Of a stretch of 64,000 bases of DNA, positions 46,257 through 54,817 are shown one piece after another; position 1 is the stretch's first letter, and each line of letters opens with the position of its first letter. Source of the stretch: Robiginitomaculum_A sp036478535 (GTDB lineage Bacteria; Pseudomonadota; Alphaproteobacteria; Caulobacterales; Maricaulaceae); contig OZ245059.1 of assembly GCA_965224735.1 (NCBI GenBank), forward strand, positions 2,356,001 to 2,420,000. Reading direction: 5' to 3'. The position numbers were made by a program, and so were the translations under genes. The notes below the pieces were generated by a model, which searched no databases, was not told where the DNA came from, and worked only from the letters and a program-made list of their open reading frames with translations.

Positions 46257-47013
46257 TGCGTGCCTGCAATATAGTTTCTACCAGCGTAAGATCTGATGGC
46301 TTATCCACATCAATAGCAGCTTCTGCGATAGGGATTAGGATAGGCTTTGCATCAATATTGAGTATTTTAGAAGCATGCTCAAATGCGCCTGCAAGACTTA
46401 ACCCCCCACTGATATATTTTAACAAGGTGCGCACACCAAGGCGGTGAGCCAGCCTTATTGGCTTTTTACGATATTGTTGCGCATTACGCCAAAACTCTAC
46501 CGCCTTAATACCTTTTTCATTGCGGATATAAAACAAGTTACAGCCCGAAATATGTATATCACTAAACTTGAAATATGTCCGTTTAGTGTCTGGGTAAGCT
46601 TTGGCAATCACTGTTTTTTCAGCAAGCCCCAATGCAAAATCTGCGCAGCTCGCTTGTGCACCGCACAAAAAAACTTCGACCATCTCAGGCGTTAATAGTG
46701 CATGATCACAAGTCGTAACCAAAAATGGGTATGGAAAGCCTGCATCCGCTGCAGCGACAATGCTGGATGCGGGGCCAGCTTTGGACGGGCTTTGGTTTAA
46801 TGGCGCATCAATTAAGGACTTATCTAGGCCGCTAATCCAATAAGGGGCTTTTATTGACGGGCTGGCATCCAGAGCGCCAAGTACATAGTCAATCATTGGT
46901 TTCCCCTGTATTGGCAGGAGTGCTTTCCATTTTATACCTGCTTCCTCGCACAATGGATCAACGGCGCCTTCGCGCTGCCCTGCTAGGATTAAAGCATTGA
47001 CGTTTCCTGCCAT
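46249..47013 (-). CDS. MobA-like nucleotidyltransferase
   Basis: 254 residues with the GT-A fold of NTP transferases: VNALILAGQREGAVDPLCEEAGIKWKALLPIQGKPMIDYVLGAL (variant of the L-A-G-G-x-x-x-R...K loop, with GQR instead of GGxSxR), PFLVTTCDHALLTPEMVE (metal Asp), and DVDKPSDL near the end. Enzymes of this group form NDP-sugars, CDP-alcohols or the molybdenum cofactor dinucleotide. In this operon activation of a head-group phosphate is the natural guess. It overlaps both neighbours. Confidence 0.8.
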   Translation of the reverse strand: MAGNVNALILAGQREGAVDPLCEEAGIKWKALLPIQGKPMIDYVLGALDASPSIKAPYWISGLDKSLIDAPLNQSPSKAGPASSIVAAADAGFPYPFLVTTCDHALLTPEMVEVFLCGAQASCADFALGLAEKTVIAKAYPDTKRTYFKFSDIHISGCNLFYIRNEKGIKAVEFWRNAQQYRKKPIRLAHRLGVRTLLKYISGGLSLAGAFEHASKILNIDAKPILIPIAEAAIDVDKPSDLTLVETILQARNG

Positions 47014-48179
47014 TACAGTGCCTTCTCATACATACGATACGTCTTATAAGGAATACCTTGCGCCTGTTCGATAATTCGAATCATACTTTTATTGGTTTCT
47101 AATATCCAGCCCATTTCCACATGAGTGTAGCCATGTTTTCGCCCCATCTCAAACACGGTTTCGCTAAGGGCAGCAGCCATAGAAAGCCCTGCGCGTTTTC
47201 TTTGATATTTCTTACGAACACCCATCAGGGGAATACGTGCCGACTTCACACCTTTCATCTTGAGACGATATAAAAGTTTCGCCCAGCCAAATGGCAATAA
47301 TTTACCATTCAGCCCATCAATGGCTTCATTAATATTTGGAACCATTAGGATGAACGCCGCAGGTTCGCCTTTGTATTCACAAATCCATACAAAATCTTTT
47401 TGGATAATAGGCTTTAATTCGTTGGCCATGTGCTTAATTTGCACATCAGTGAAAGGCACATAATTCCAATTGTTTAACCAAGCATCATTAAAAATGCTCA
47501 TAATAAGTTGAACTTCGTTCAGAAAGTTTTTTTTGCGCAACCGGCGCATAGTAATGTTCGGGTCTTTGGCAATATAATCCGTCATAGTTGTTACGATTTT
47601 TGGCCGTGGATAACCTTCATGCATATTGGCCCAATAGGCAAACATATCCATAGCTTTAGCAAACCCCATAGCTTCAATCGTTTCTTGGTAATCTGGACGC
47701 CCGTAAGGCATCATCAACACGGGCGGCATTGTGAACCCGTCAATCAACAATCCAACCTCTTCGTTAATGGTAAAACTAAGCGGCCCAACAATACGCTTTA
47801 ATCCGCGCTCTTTTAGCCAGCTTTGCACAGCGTCCATCAAAGCGATAGAAATCGCGGCGTCTTTTTGCGTATCCCAAAAGCCAAAATGTCCTGTATCATC
47901 CTTATATATTTCAAGGTGGTGCGGGTTTTTTATGGCGGCCATACGGCCAACGATCTCGCCATTTTTTTCTGCTAAGAAAAGCTGAGTTTCAAGACCCTTA
48001 AGGGCCGGGTTTTTATTCGGATCTATTTGCGCGGCACGCTCAAACCGCAAAGGGGCTCGCCATTGCGGATCGGCTTTATAAAGCTCATAAGGGAAATCTA
48101 AAAACTGCTTAATATCTGCTTTATTACTAACCGAAATAATTGTGACTTCTGTGCTCAATTTTTTGCCTTTTTTTGCCAA
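47013..48179 (-). CDS. GNAT-type acyltransferase, ceramide-synthase-like family
   Basis: 388 residues. An N-terminal segment FLDFPYELYKADPQWRAPLRFERAAQIDPNKNP is followed by a GNAT-like core (LFLAEKNGEIVGRMAAI and RIVGPLSFTINEEVGLLIDGF) and a second half ending RKKYQRKRAGLSMAAALSETVFEMGRKHGYTHVEMGWILETN. Proteins of this size and layout are often misnamed dATP pyrophosphohydrolase; as I recall, the family includes the Caulobacter ceramide synthase (N-acyltransferase). It is the first gene of the five-gene operon; its stop overlaps the next start. The exact acyl acceptor is inferred, not shown. Confidence 0.72.
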   Translation of the reverse strand: MAKKGKKLSTEVTIISVSNKADIKQFLDFPYELYKADPQWRAPLRFERAAQIDPNKNPALKGLETQLFLAEKNGEIVGRMAAIKNPHHLEIYKDDTGHFGFWDTQKDAAISIALMDAVQSWLKERGLKRIVGPLSFTINEEVGLLIDGFTMPPVLMMPYGRPDYQETIEAMGFAKAMDMFAYWANMHEGYPRPKIVTTMTDYIAKDPNITMRRLRKKNFLNEVQLIMSIFNDAWLNNWNYVPFTDVQIKHMANELKPIIQKDFVWICEYKGEPAAFILMVPNINEAIDGLNGKLLPFGWAKLLYRLKMKGVKSARIPLMGVRKKYQRKRAGLSMAAALSETVFEMGRKHGYTHVEMGWILETNKSMIRIIEQAQGIPYKTYRMYEKAL

Positions 48180-48302
48180 TTCTCCTCCCCCTTTTGCGTC
48201 TTAAACCACTTAAATTCAACACTTATTGTGTACTGATATGGTTCGTATAGCGAATGTATAACGAATCTTGTTTGCTTTGGTTGTATTTCATCGTAGTTCT
48301 AA

Positions 48303-48420
48303 AGCTGTAGCGGGATTTTCGAAGCTCTGCGCCGTATGGGTGTGACATATAAAAAAAGCCCAACTCATCCAAAGTGGTGCGAAGACAAACGGCGCAGCTT
48401 CCGCCACCTCTTTTCGAAAG
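48303..48420 (+). pseudogene. Internal fragment of another IS630-type transposase
   Basis: The frame SCSGIFEALRRMGVTYKKSP then THPKWCEDKRRSF resembles the N-terminal/HTH end of IS630 OrfA proteins (F-AL+RMG-TYKK). No DDE part follows. Confidence 0.6.
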
Positions 48421-48610
48421 AGATTACTCACAAAACCCCCATATACTTTCCATTGGGCCTAATACGGCAATGTGGTTTACTGTCTGACGTCAACACCTAT
48501 GGCCCAGATTTAAATCTGTGCTAAGAGAGAGTTTTTGTTCACCATCATCTTAGGAGTAAATCATGAAACCTCTAAGTAAAACAACGAATGAATTGGGTTC
48601 ACGCTCTACC

Positions 48611-49666
48611 TGTATAGTCCCTGTGTTAGGTGGTGTTAAATTATCATTTCAAGAGAAGGAAGCCTTATGGGACAAGTTTTACATGGCAGCGCCAAGATGA
48701 GGCACGTTATCAGAGCAGAAATACAGCGATCGGATGCTTCGATCGCGAAGCTAGCTATGCGCTACGGGATCAACCCCAAAACGGTGGTCAAATGGAAGAA
48801 ACGCGACAGCGTCGAAGACCGTAAAACCGGACCAGAGCCAAAGTCCACTGTTCTGTCTACAGAAGAGGAAGCCATCATTGTTGCCGTTGGATGACTGTCT
48901 ATATGCTCTTCAAGACACCATCTCAAAGCTCAGTCGTTCCGTGCTGCACCGGTGTTTACAGCGCCACGGTATATCCCGCTTGCCAAAGCTTGATGAAGGC
49001 ACACGCAAGAAACAAAAGTTTAAGACCTACCCGATTGGGTATGTCCACATCGACATCGCCGAAATGCGCACAGAGGTGGGTAAATTATACCTGTTTGTGG
49101 CCATAGACCGCACATCAAAGTTCACCTATGTAGAGCTACACCCTCGTATGACCAAGATGATTGCGGCCCAGTTTTTGCGCAATACCATCAAGCTTCTGCC
49201 CTACCATATTCATACTATTTTGACAGATAATGGCATCCAGTTTACCAACCGATCCGTTTACCAACCGCTCCAAGGATACACATGCAGGAGAACACATCTT
49301 TGGCAGGAGAACACATCTTTGGCAGGAGAACACATCTTTGATAGTGTTTGCCGTAAACATGACATCCAGCACCGCCTGACCAAAATCAATCATCCCTGGA
49401 TTAATGGCCTGGATCAATGACTTGGACCAATGGTCAGGTAGAACGCATGAACCGCACCATCAAGGAGGCGACGGTCAAACGGTATTATTATGACAACAAA
49501 GACCAGCTTGAAACTCACCTTGAGGGGTTTATGAGTGCATATAATTTCGCCAAGAGGCTAAAAACTCTCAAAGGCCTGACCCCTTACGAATATATTTGCA
49601 AAATATGGCAAAATGAGCCACAAAAGTTTAACCAAAACCCACACCACCTAACACAGGGATTATACA
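48611..49666 (+). mobile_element. IS481-family element (1056 bp)
   Basis: Inverted ends TGTATAGTCCCTGTGTTAGG (48611) and its partner CCTAACACAGGGATTATACA (to 49666). One transposase on the plus strand, broken. Remains of the same element are found at 11.9, 33.3 and 40.6 kb. Its right end provides the stop codon of the convergent NAD-kinase-like gene. Confidence 0.9.
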
Positions 49667-49671
49667 ACTAG
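48667..49671 (+). pseudogene. IS481 transposase with at least two frame breaks
   Basis: Part 1: MGQVLHGSAKMRHVIRAEIQ and LAMRYGINPKTVVKWKKR (HTH). Part 2: LPLDDCLYALQDTISKLSRS, HRCLQRHGISRLP, VHIDIAEM (first Asp), FVAIDRTSKFTYVEL, ILTDNGIQFTN (second Asp). Part 3: NGQVERMNRTIKEATVKRYY (Glu). A break near 48890 and the stop after PWINGLDQ at 49420 separate the parts. A 16-bp duplication (49240-49271) and three copies of a 19-bp unit (49284-49340) lie between the second Asp and the Glu and disturb the frame. The last stop lies three bases outside the element. Confidence 0.88.
49240..49340. repeat. 16-bp x2 and 19-bp x3 tandem duplications
   Basis: GTTTACCAACCGATCC / GTTTACCAACCGCTCC at 49240-49271, and GCAGGAGAACACATCTTTG three times at 49284-49340. 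The relic at 40.6 kb has single units, so these arose in this copy. Confidence 0.9.
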
Positions 49672-50553
49672 GTTTAAGGTGTTTTCGGCTAGACCAATTT
49701 CCACTCTGCTACCCCAGTTAAAATGCAAAAAATCTTGCTCAATCCCGTCCGCGAAAATTACGCCGCCATTATTCATGCGAGAGATTACCGAGAGATTTGT
49801 TTTTTCTTTTATTGCCCCATAACTTAGATTCGTACCACTAACGCGGCTAGGCCAAGGTTCTCGTGCGAAGAAAACAGCTTTTCTATCATGCGGTTTAACT
49901 ACCGCCTCTCTATGAGTGGCGGTCAATATCGATTTCGCCCATCCTGTAAGTCCTGTCCCTGTCGAGACGATAATCCCAGATGAAGATTGATATTCTTTTT
50001 TCTGGTTTATCGAGATTATATATTTTGCTGATTGATGAGATTTATGACCCAAAAACACTTCATTCAAGGCAAGCAGTGTTTGTCCATCATCGAGGTGAGC
50101 CTTGACCATTGTTCGTTTCTGAAAACCCACTTTCCCATGACGAAGCGCAAGAAGGACTATTGGCAATACATCCACAGAGAGGGGCGTTAACACACCTTCG
50201 CTTTTCTCTGGGTCGGGTGTTATACCTATTACTGGTTGTCCCGTTAAATATTTGGCCAGATTAGCTACTAGACCGTCCTGCCCGATAGCGATAATAATAT
50301 CATTTTTCCCGAACATAAATCTATCCAAATTCCTCCGATCAACTTTCGCAATCGACCAATCATCGGGAATAAATTGCCGTGTCTTTTGCACAGCAAGGAA
50401 TTGCAGGTCGTGCCGAATTTGCAGTTGGTCTATGGATTGTTCTCGAGTCTTTAAGAAGAACTCAACTTGCCCACGCGTAGCATGCTCCGCCAATAGATGC
50501 TCTAACTCAGTCTGTCGGGTAACCAAAACAATACGAGGGGCAAGACTGCTCAT
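49660..50553 (-). CDS. NAD-kinase-like protein with altered glycine loop
   Basis: 297 residues of the NAD kinase/diacylglycerol kinase fold. The usual GGDGT loop is GQDGL (residues 91-95, IIIAIGQDGLVANLAKYL); the N-E pair is present in TLLALNEVFLGHKS; SSGIIVSTGTGLTGWAKSI is the later T-G-S/T-A-like block. It probably binds a nucleotide such as NAD(H) but, with Gly92 and Thr95 replaced, may not phosphorylate it like NadK. It follows the SPFH gene by eight bases and NrtR, an NAD-responsive regulator family. The final GTA-TAA codons lie in the IS481 terminal repeat. Confidence 0.75.
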   Translation of the reverse strand: MSSLAPRIVLVTRQTELEHLLAEHATRGQVEFFLKTREQSIDQLQIRHDLQFLAVQKTRQFIPDDWSIAKVDRRNLDRFMFGKNDIIIAIGQDGLVANLAKYLTGQPVIGITPDPEKSEGVLTPLSVDVLPIVLLALRHGKVGFQKRTMVKAHLDDGQTLLALNEVFLGHKSHQSAKYIISINQKKEYQSSSGIIVSTGTGLTGWAKSILTATHREAVVKPHDRKAVFFAREPWPSRVSGTNLSYGAIKEKTNLSVISRMNNGGVIFADGIEQDFLHFNWGSRVEIGLAENTLNLVV

Positions 50554-50561
50554 TTGGAAAT

Positions 50562-51581
50562 CTACTTTTTTATCTTCGTTTGCGGTTTGGAGGTCACCGG
50601 CTTGAATGAAGGAGCGGAAAAAGTCCCTTTCATGTGCTCTACAAAACTGCTGAGCATATCAGGGGAGATCGTTAGATTATCTACCTTGGTCAATTTACCT
50701 GCGAATTCTTGTGCGGCCAACGCTAAAACAACGGAAGGTTCCAGATTAGCAAAGATGTTCATCCTAGCTTTCTCCATATCCACCTTTGCCTGATCGAGAA
50801 CCCGGGTGTTATCGGCCTGTGCATCCGCCGTAATTTTACTATTGGCAGCTTTTGCAATAGTTTGCATGCGCGCATTTTCATCTTCTCGCTCAATAAGGTT
50901 TTTCTTTTGGGCAGCCAACTCGATTTGATTATTCAGCTCATTTTCAGCAATGGCCCGTTCTTTTTCAACAGCCATGGCTCTGCGTGTAAAGGTTGCTTCG
51001 TCAGCTTTTTGTTGTAGGGCTTCAAAGGTTGGGGCCTGTAAGGCGCGCGCAAGTTCACTCGATGGGGTCAAATTTGCAATTGTAATATTGATCAATTCAA
51101 GCCCCATATTTGTAAGCGTATGATCGGTTTCTAAAGCTTGAATTACCCTCGCTTGCAATGGCGCTGGGCCGCCTTCTAACAAAGTTTTTATATCATGTTC
51201 TTTTAAGTGACTCGTCGCGAATTGCCGCGTGAGCGAAACCAAAACATTATTGATTTACTCAATCGGTTGACCTACGAAAAACCCAGTTTTTAGATCAATG
51301 GTAAGATCTATACGTTCACCGAGTTTTTCAGGGTTTGAGGCTCGCCATAGGACAGTGCCTTGTACAGCAACATCTTGGTAATCAGCACATTGCCCATTGA
51401 ACAAAAATGGTAATTCGCGATCATCCATTGGTACTTGACTGATGGAAGCGCCACTTGGCACGAACAGAAATGATAAGCCACGTCCCGATTTTTTTCTTTT
51501 ACCACCAGAAAAATATTGAATATGTGAGGATACGTCTGAGCGAAGCCTGCGGACAAAAGGGTATGTTGTAATTTGTGCCAT
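50562..51581 (-). pseudogene. SPFH/band-7 protein interrupted by one in-frame stop
   Basis: Codons 1-108 (MAQITTYPFVRRLRSDVSSH to FFVGQPIE) and codons 110-339 (INNVLVSLTRQFATSHLKEH onward) are in the same frame, separated only by a TAA at 51255-51257. The first part is the band-7 beta domain; the second has a long charged alpha-helical region (EKERAIAENELNNQIELAAQ, LIEREDENARMQ) as in prohibitin/flotillin-like proteins, then a Lys-rich tail. Such proteins form large cages or scaffolds, often at membranes; no signal or membrane helix is seen here. A TTG at 51242 could restart translation, giving a 226-residue C-terminal product. Confidence 0.82.
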
Positions 51582-51596
51582 TATGGTGTTCCTTTA

Positions 51597-52298
51597 CTAT
51601 AAGCGTTTGTAGAGTTCGGCAGGTCTGAAATTGGAGGCTGTTTCCAAAAGGCCTGTCGGATGAAAGATATTGCGATCGAGTACTTTTCGACGAAAGGCAG
51701 GTTTAGCAAAAGAAGTTGCCTGAATCGTTTCAAAGACCTGCTGCACTTCGCGCAAAGTGAAATGCTCGGGCAGCAGTGACAACGCAATCGGGGTATAATC
51801 TAATTTGCCCTTCAAGCGCGTAATGATACGATTGATGATGATATCATGATCAAAGGCGAGACCAAGGTTTTGACCGTTTTCACTTAAAACACTTACTGTT
51901 TGATCCCCGACCTTGGCTGATAGATTTATTACTGCCAAAGTCAAATCATCATGTTCAGTTGCTTCTTTGAGACGCTGAACATGTGGCGTTAGAGCAAAAT
52001 ATGCGACACTGACCACCCGACCACGCGGATCCCTATTCAATTCTCCAAAGGTTTCGAGTTGCTCTAAGTGGAACTGATCGAGTTTTGCTTTCGTCTTAAG
52101 TACACGCGTGGCCGTCTGGTTTAAAGTTTCATCGATATGAACAATTCCACCTGGTAAGGCCCACGCGCCGCCAACTTCCGCATAATCGTCACGAGCCATG
52201 AGAAGAACCTTCAACACGCCCTCATCAATACAAATTAGCCCAAGGTCGACCGCCAAGATTGGGTTAGCATGATTAGAAGGGTTCAATACATTTATCAT
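51597..52298 (-). CDS. NrtR-type Nudix-wHTH transcription regulator
   Basis: 233 residues. The N-terminal Nudix fold shows KVLLMARDDYAEVGGAWALPGGIVHIDETLNQTATRVL, but the catalytic R-E-x-x-E-E core of the Nudix box is R-V-L-K-T-K, so ADP-ribose hydrolysis is unlikely. The C-terminal winged helix reads YTPIALSLLPEHFTLREVQQVFETI and FRRKVLDRNIFHPTG, as in NrtR repressors, which bind ADP-ribose through the Nudix domain and control NAD genes. It is first in nrtR-SPFH-NAD-kinase-like. The predicted -10 lies only about 11 bases before the ATG, implying a leaderless or nearly leaderless mRNA. Confidence 0.87.
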   Translation of the reverse strand: MINVLNPSNHANPILAVDLGLICIDEGVLKVLLMARDDYAEVGGAWALPGGIVHIDETLNQTATRVLKTKAKLDQFHLEQLETFGELNRDPRGRVVSVAYFALTPHVQRLKEATEHDDLTLAVINLSAKVGDQTVSVLSENGQNLGLAFDHDIIINRIITRLKGKLDYTPIALSLLPEHFTLREVQQVFETIQATSFAKPAFRRKVLDRNIFHPTGLLETASNFRPAELYKRL

Positions 52299-52308
52299 AT
52301 TATCAAAA

Positions 52309-52337
52309 TAGATATAACCATAATGGTATTATGTCAA
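52309..52337 (-). promoter_or_regulatory. Sigma-70-like promoter with a palindromic operator in the spacer
   Basis: On the minus strand TTGACA (52337-52332) and TATCTA (52314-52309) are 17 bases apart. The perfect 11-base palindrome ACCATTATGGT (52327-52317) lies in the spacer. This is a good place for autorepression by the NrtR-type regulator. Confidence 0.7.
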
Positions 52338-52348
52338 TTTTTATTTTA

Positions 52349-53506
52349 TATACTCCCACTACTCCATAACCCGAAATTTTTCATCTGAAATTATTCGGAA
52401 ATTGTCGGTTACGGTGTCTCGAAAATTTCTCCATTGTTTGGGTATGGTTTCTCGTAAGAATTTTAGTATTGCATAGCCAAATTTCGTAAATGTCGGGTAG
52501 AATTTATTATGTGTGACATGCCTGTGCATGACGCCCCAAAGCCGCTCAATAGCATTTAGATGAGGGCAATATGTTGGCAGCCAGATTGGTTTTATTTTGC
52601 AATCTTTGCGCTCTAACCACTGTCTTACCTTGGCGGAGCGGTGATAAGGCGCATTATCAAGTATCAGATAAATACGCTTTTTATCCAGATTACGTGCCTC
52701 CAGTTTCTCAAATAACTGAATGGCGTTGTCACTATCAACCCGGTTCACATCCATCTGGGCCACATCCATAAAGGGTGTGTCAAAATTCTCCAGATTAACC
52801 GCTGCGTGAATATTCACTCGCTTGCGCCGCGTACTGCGTTTTATGGCCATGTTAGCACCCTTGCGCATCCAGCCACGGCTTGGTCTTGATTGATGTTCAG
52901 GGTGCACAGCATCACAGAAATATACCGTCTCATCAAGCGTTAAGCCGTTCAAGATCCGCTGATAATTCTCTATAAATTCAGCCTGTGCCTGCTCGTTAGT
53001 ATGAGCTGGTAAAGGCGTAGGTTTTTTGTATTCAAAACCCAAACGATGCAGCAATTTGATGCAGCCAGACTTGGAATAATCGACTTGCCAGTTGTGCCAG
53101 ATAAAGGCGCGAACCTCGTGTACATTCTGACAGACACGAGCCTCCAACCAAGACACAAGAGCCGTTTTTGCGTCCACACGCAATTTGGAGAAATCACCCT
53201 TGTAATCAAAACTCGCCATCAGGTCAAAACCACCCTCGGCATATTTTTTGTACCAGGTACGAATCGTGTCATCATCAAGATACAAATATTGCGCTATTTG
53301 TTGACAGCTCTTGCCCTCATCCAGCAAAAGCAGCGCATTACACCGCCGCGCGATCCCGTGATCCTCGCTCGGACAACGCACGATACTCTCCAACTCACGA
53401 CGTTCCCTCTTTGATAAAAAACCAGACTTAATCATAAACATGAGCCGAATCTATCAGGAGGGAAATGTCAAGGTGAAACTCGGGTTATAGAGGAATCTGG
53501 GATATA
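52349..53506 (-). mobile_element. Intact IS630-family element B
   Basis: Inverted ends around TATACTCCCA / CCATAACCCGAAATTT on the left (from 52349) and ACTCGGGTTATAGAGG / TGGGATATA on the right (to about 53506), next to TA bases. It is inserted 12 bases upstream of the -35 box of the nrtR promoter and 12 bases from the 3' end of tRNA-His. End positions are approximate. Confidence 0.75.
52359..53441 (-). CDS. IS630-family transposase, intact
   Basis: 360 residues. The N-terminal HTH part reads LSKRERRELESIVRCPSEDHGIARRCNALLLLDEGKSCQQIAQYLYLDDDTIRTWYKKY. The DDE catalytic core has Asp in YFCDAVHPEHQSRPS, Asp in IYLILDNAPYHRSAKV and Glu in CPHLNAIERLWGVMHRHVTHN. No frameshift. The last codons (KFRVME) lie in the left terminal repeat. 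Only about half identical to the dead IS630 at 19 kb, so a separate element. Confidence 0.93.
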   Translation of the reverse strand: MFMIKSGFLSKRERRELESIVRCPSEDHGIARRCNALLLLDEGKSCQQIAQYLYLDDDTIRTWYKKYAEGGFDLMASFDYKGDFSKLRVDAKTALVSWLEARVCQNVHEVRAFIWHNWQVDYSKSGCIKLLHRLGFEYKKPTPLPAHTNEQAQAEFIENYQRILNGLTLDETVYFCDAVHPEHQSRPSRGWMRKGANMAIKRSTRRKRVNIHAAVNLENFDTPFMDVAQMDVNRVDSDNAIQLFEKLEARNLDKKRIYLILDNAPYHRSAKVRQWLERKDCKIKPIWLPTYCPHLNAIERLWGVMHRHVTHNKFYPTFTKFGYAILKFLRETIPKQWRNFRDTVTDNFRIISDEKFRVME

Positions 53507-53517
53507 TAAGTAAAAAA

Positions 53518-53594
53518 TGGTACCGCCTCTCAGGTTTGAACTGAGGACCTCTGGTTCCACAAACCAGCGCTCTAACCAACTGAGCTAAGGCGGC
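53518..53594 (-). tRNA. tRNA-His (GTG)
   Basis: On the minus strand the cloverleaf is complete: acceptor GCCGCCT/AGGCGGT with a G1-U72 pair, D-arm GCTCAGTTGGTTAGAGC, anticodon arm CTGGT-TTGTGGA-ACCAG with anticodon GTG, T-arm with GTTCAAAC, and encoded CCA (53520-53518). The base before G1 is T, so no G-1 is encoded, and the discriminator is A73. Both are known features of alphaproteobacterial tRNA-His. Confidence 0.95.
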
Positions 53595-53688
53595 ATCTTA
53601 GTGCGGCGAGAAACCTAACCGTAAGGCTCTGCACCTGCAAGTACTAGTTTTGGCTTTTCACCAAAAGATATGGTTTTAAAAAACTTTG

Positions 53689-54627
53689 TTAGGCTTTTGG
53701 CATTTTGATATTTTGCCAACCCTGTGAACCAAGCTTTTCTTGATACTTGATATAATTAAACAAGTCTCTGGCTCGGCGTGATGGGTCTGGATGTGTTGCC
53801 AAAAATTCAGGGCGGCGATTGGCATTATTTTCCGCCATTTTTTCCCATAACTTCACGGACTGATAAGAATCATATCCAGCTTTATGCATATACTTTGCGC
53901 CTAATAGATCAGATTGGCTTTCGTGTTTACGTGAGAACGGTAAAATAACGCCCAAAGTCAAACCCATTCCAAGCGCTGCATTAAGGCGCTGTGAACTGCG
54001 CTGCGTTTTGCGGGAACAAAGCTGTTGCGAACGGCGATCTAGCAGTGTTTTACACTGTTTGCCAAACTGCCTTGCGCCAACCATGCCAACAATGCCGAGG
54101 CCAAGTTTACCTGCCATTTGGGTGTTGACCCGCTCTTGCGCGTGGTTCCCTGCAACATGGCCAACCTCATGGCCCATAACGGCTGCGATTTGATCATCAT
54201 TATCAGCAAAGTCCATCATACCTGTGTAAAAGCCAACATGATTACCTGGCAAAACGAAAGCATTTTTCATGTCGTTATCAAAAACTGCGTAATCCCATTT
54301 TTGCTTCTCACGGCCAGAACCGCGCGCAATACGTGCACCAATATTTTCAAGGCGCTTGGTGTAACGTGGGTCGGTTGTAATTCTTTGTTTTTGCTTGGTT
54401 TGCGCCCAACTTTGCGCCGCCATCAGATTAAGTTGTCCTTCGCTAACAAGGCCCAAAAACTGTTTTGATCCTGTTTCAGGGTTTGTCACGCAACTTGATA
54501 GACTTGGTGCAGTAGCAGTAACAACGCCGCCCGCTGCCAACATTTGGATCATGCGGCGCTTAGTAAGCATATCCTTCGTTTCTTGATCCTTACATTCGTG
54601 GGCTTCATGGTCATGATACATACACAT
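53689..54627 (-). CDS. M48-family metalloprotease
   Basis: 312 residues, ATG at 54627 with GAGG seven bases upstream. A twin-basic signal-like stretch TKRRMIQMLAAGGVVTATAPSLSSC ends in Cys, suggesting export and lipidation, though the 24-residue hydrophilic start is unusual. The zinc site HEVGHVAGNH (HExxH) and the third ligand Glu in HESQSDLLGAKYM are intact; LATHPDPSRRA is the M48 C-terminal motif. Homologues (BepA/YfgC/LoiP type) degrade misassembled outer-membrane proteins in the periplasm. Confidence 0.88.
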   Translation of the reverse strand: MCMYHDHEAHECKDQETKDMLTKRRMIQMLAAGGVVTATAPSLSSCVTNPETGSKQFLGLVSEGQLNLMAAQSWAQTKQKQRITTDPRYTKRLENIGARIARGSGREKQKWDYAVFDNDMKNAFVLPGNHVGFYTGMMDFADNDDQIAAVMGHEVGHVAGNHAQERVNTQMAGKLGLGIVGMVGARQFGKQCKTLLDRRSQQLCSRKTQRSSQRLNAALGMGLTLGVILPFSRKHESQSDLLGAKYMHKAGYDSYQSVKLWEKMAENNANRRPEFLATHPDPSRRARDLFNYIKYQEKLGSQGWQNIKMPKA

Positions 54628-54817
54628 AATATTACCTCGCTATTGCAGTTACTCACTCAAACTCAACATATATGGCTAATGAGCAGAAATACAGGGTAAA
54701 AATCATTCTATTTTCCACTCATACATTTTCGACATTTTCGATTCATAATGAATATATTACTTCCTATCAGGAACCTATTGTGGTACATGATCGCGCGGGC
54801 GGTATATGGAGTTAGAG

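Noticed and set aside
48303..48540. Host gene upstream of IS481
   Set aside because: The recognisable part is a short IS630 transposase fragment; the rest has no family features.
49284..49340. 19-bp triple repeat as a regulatory iteron set
   Set aside because: It lies inside a broken IS481 transposase and is absent from the sister fragment, so it is a local duplication.
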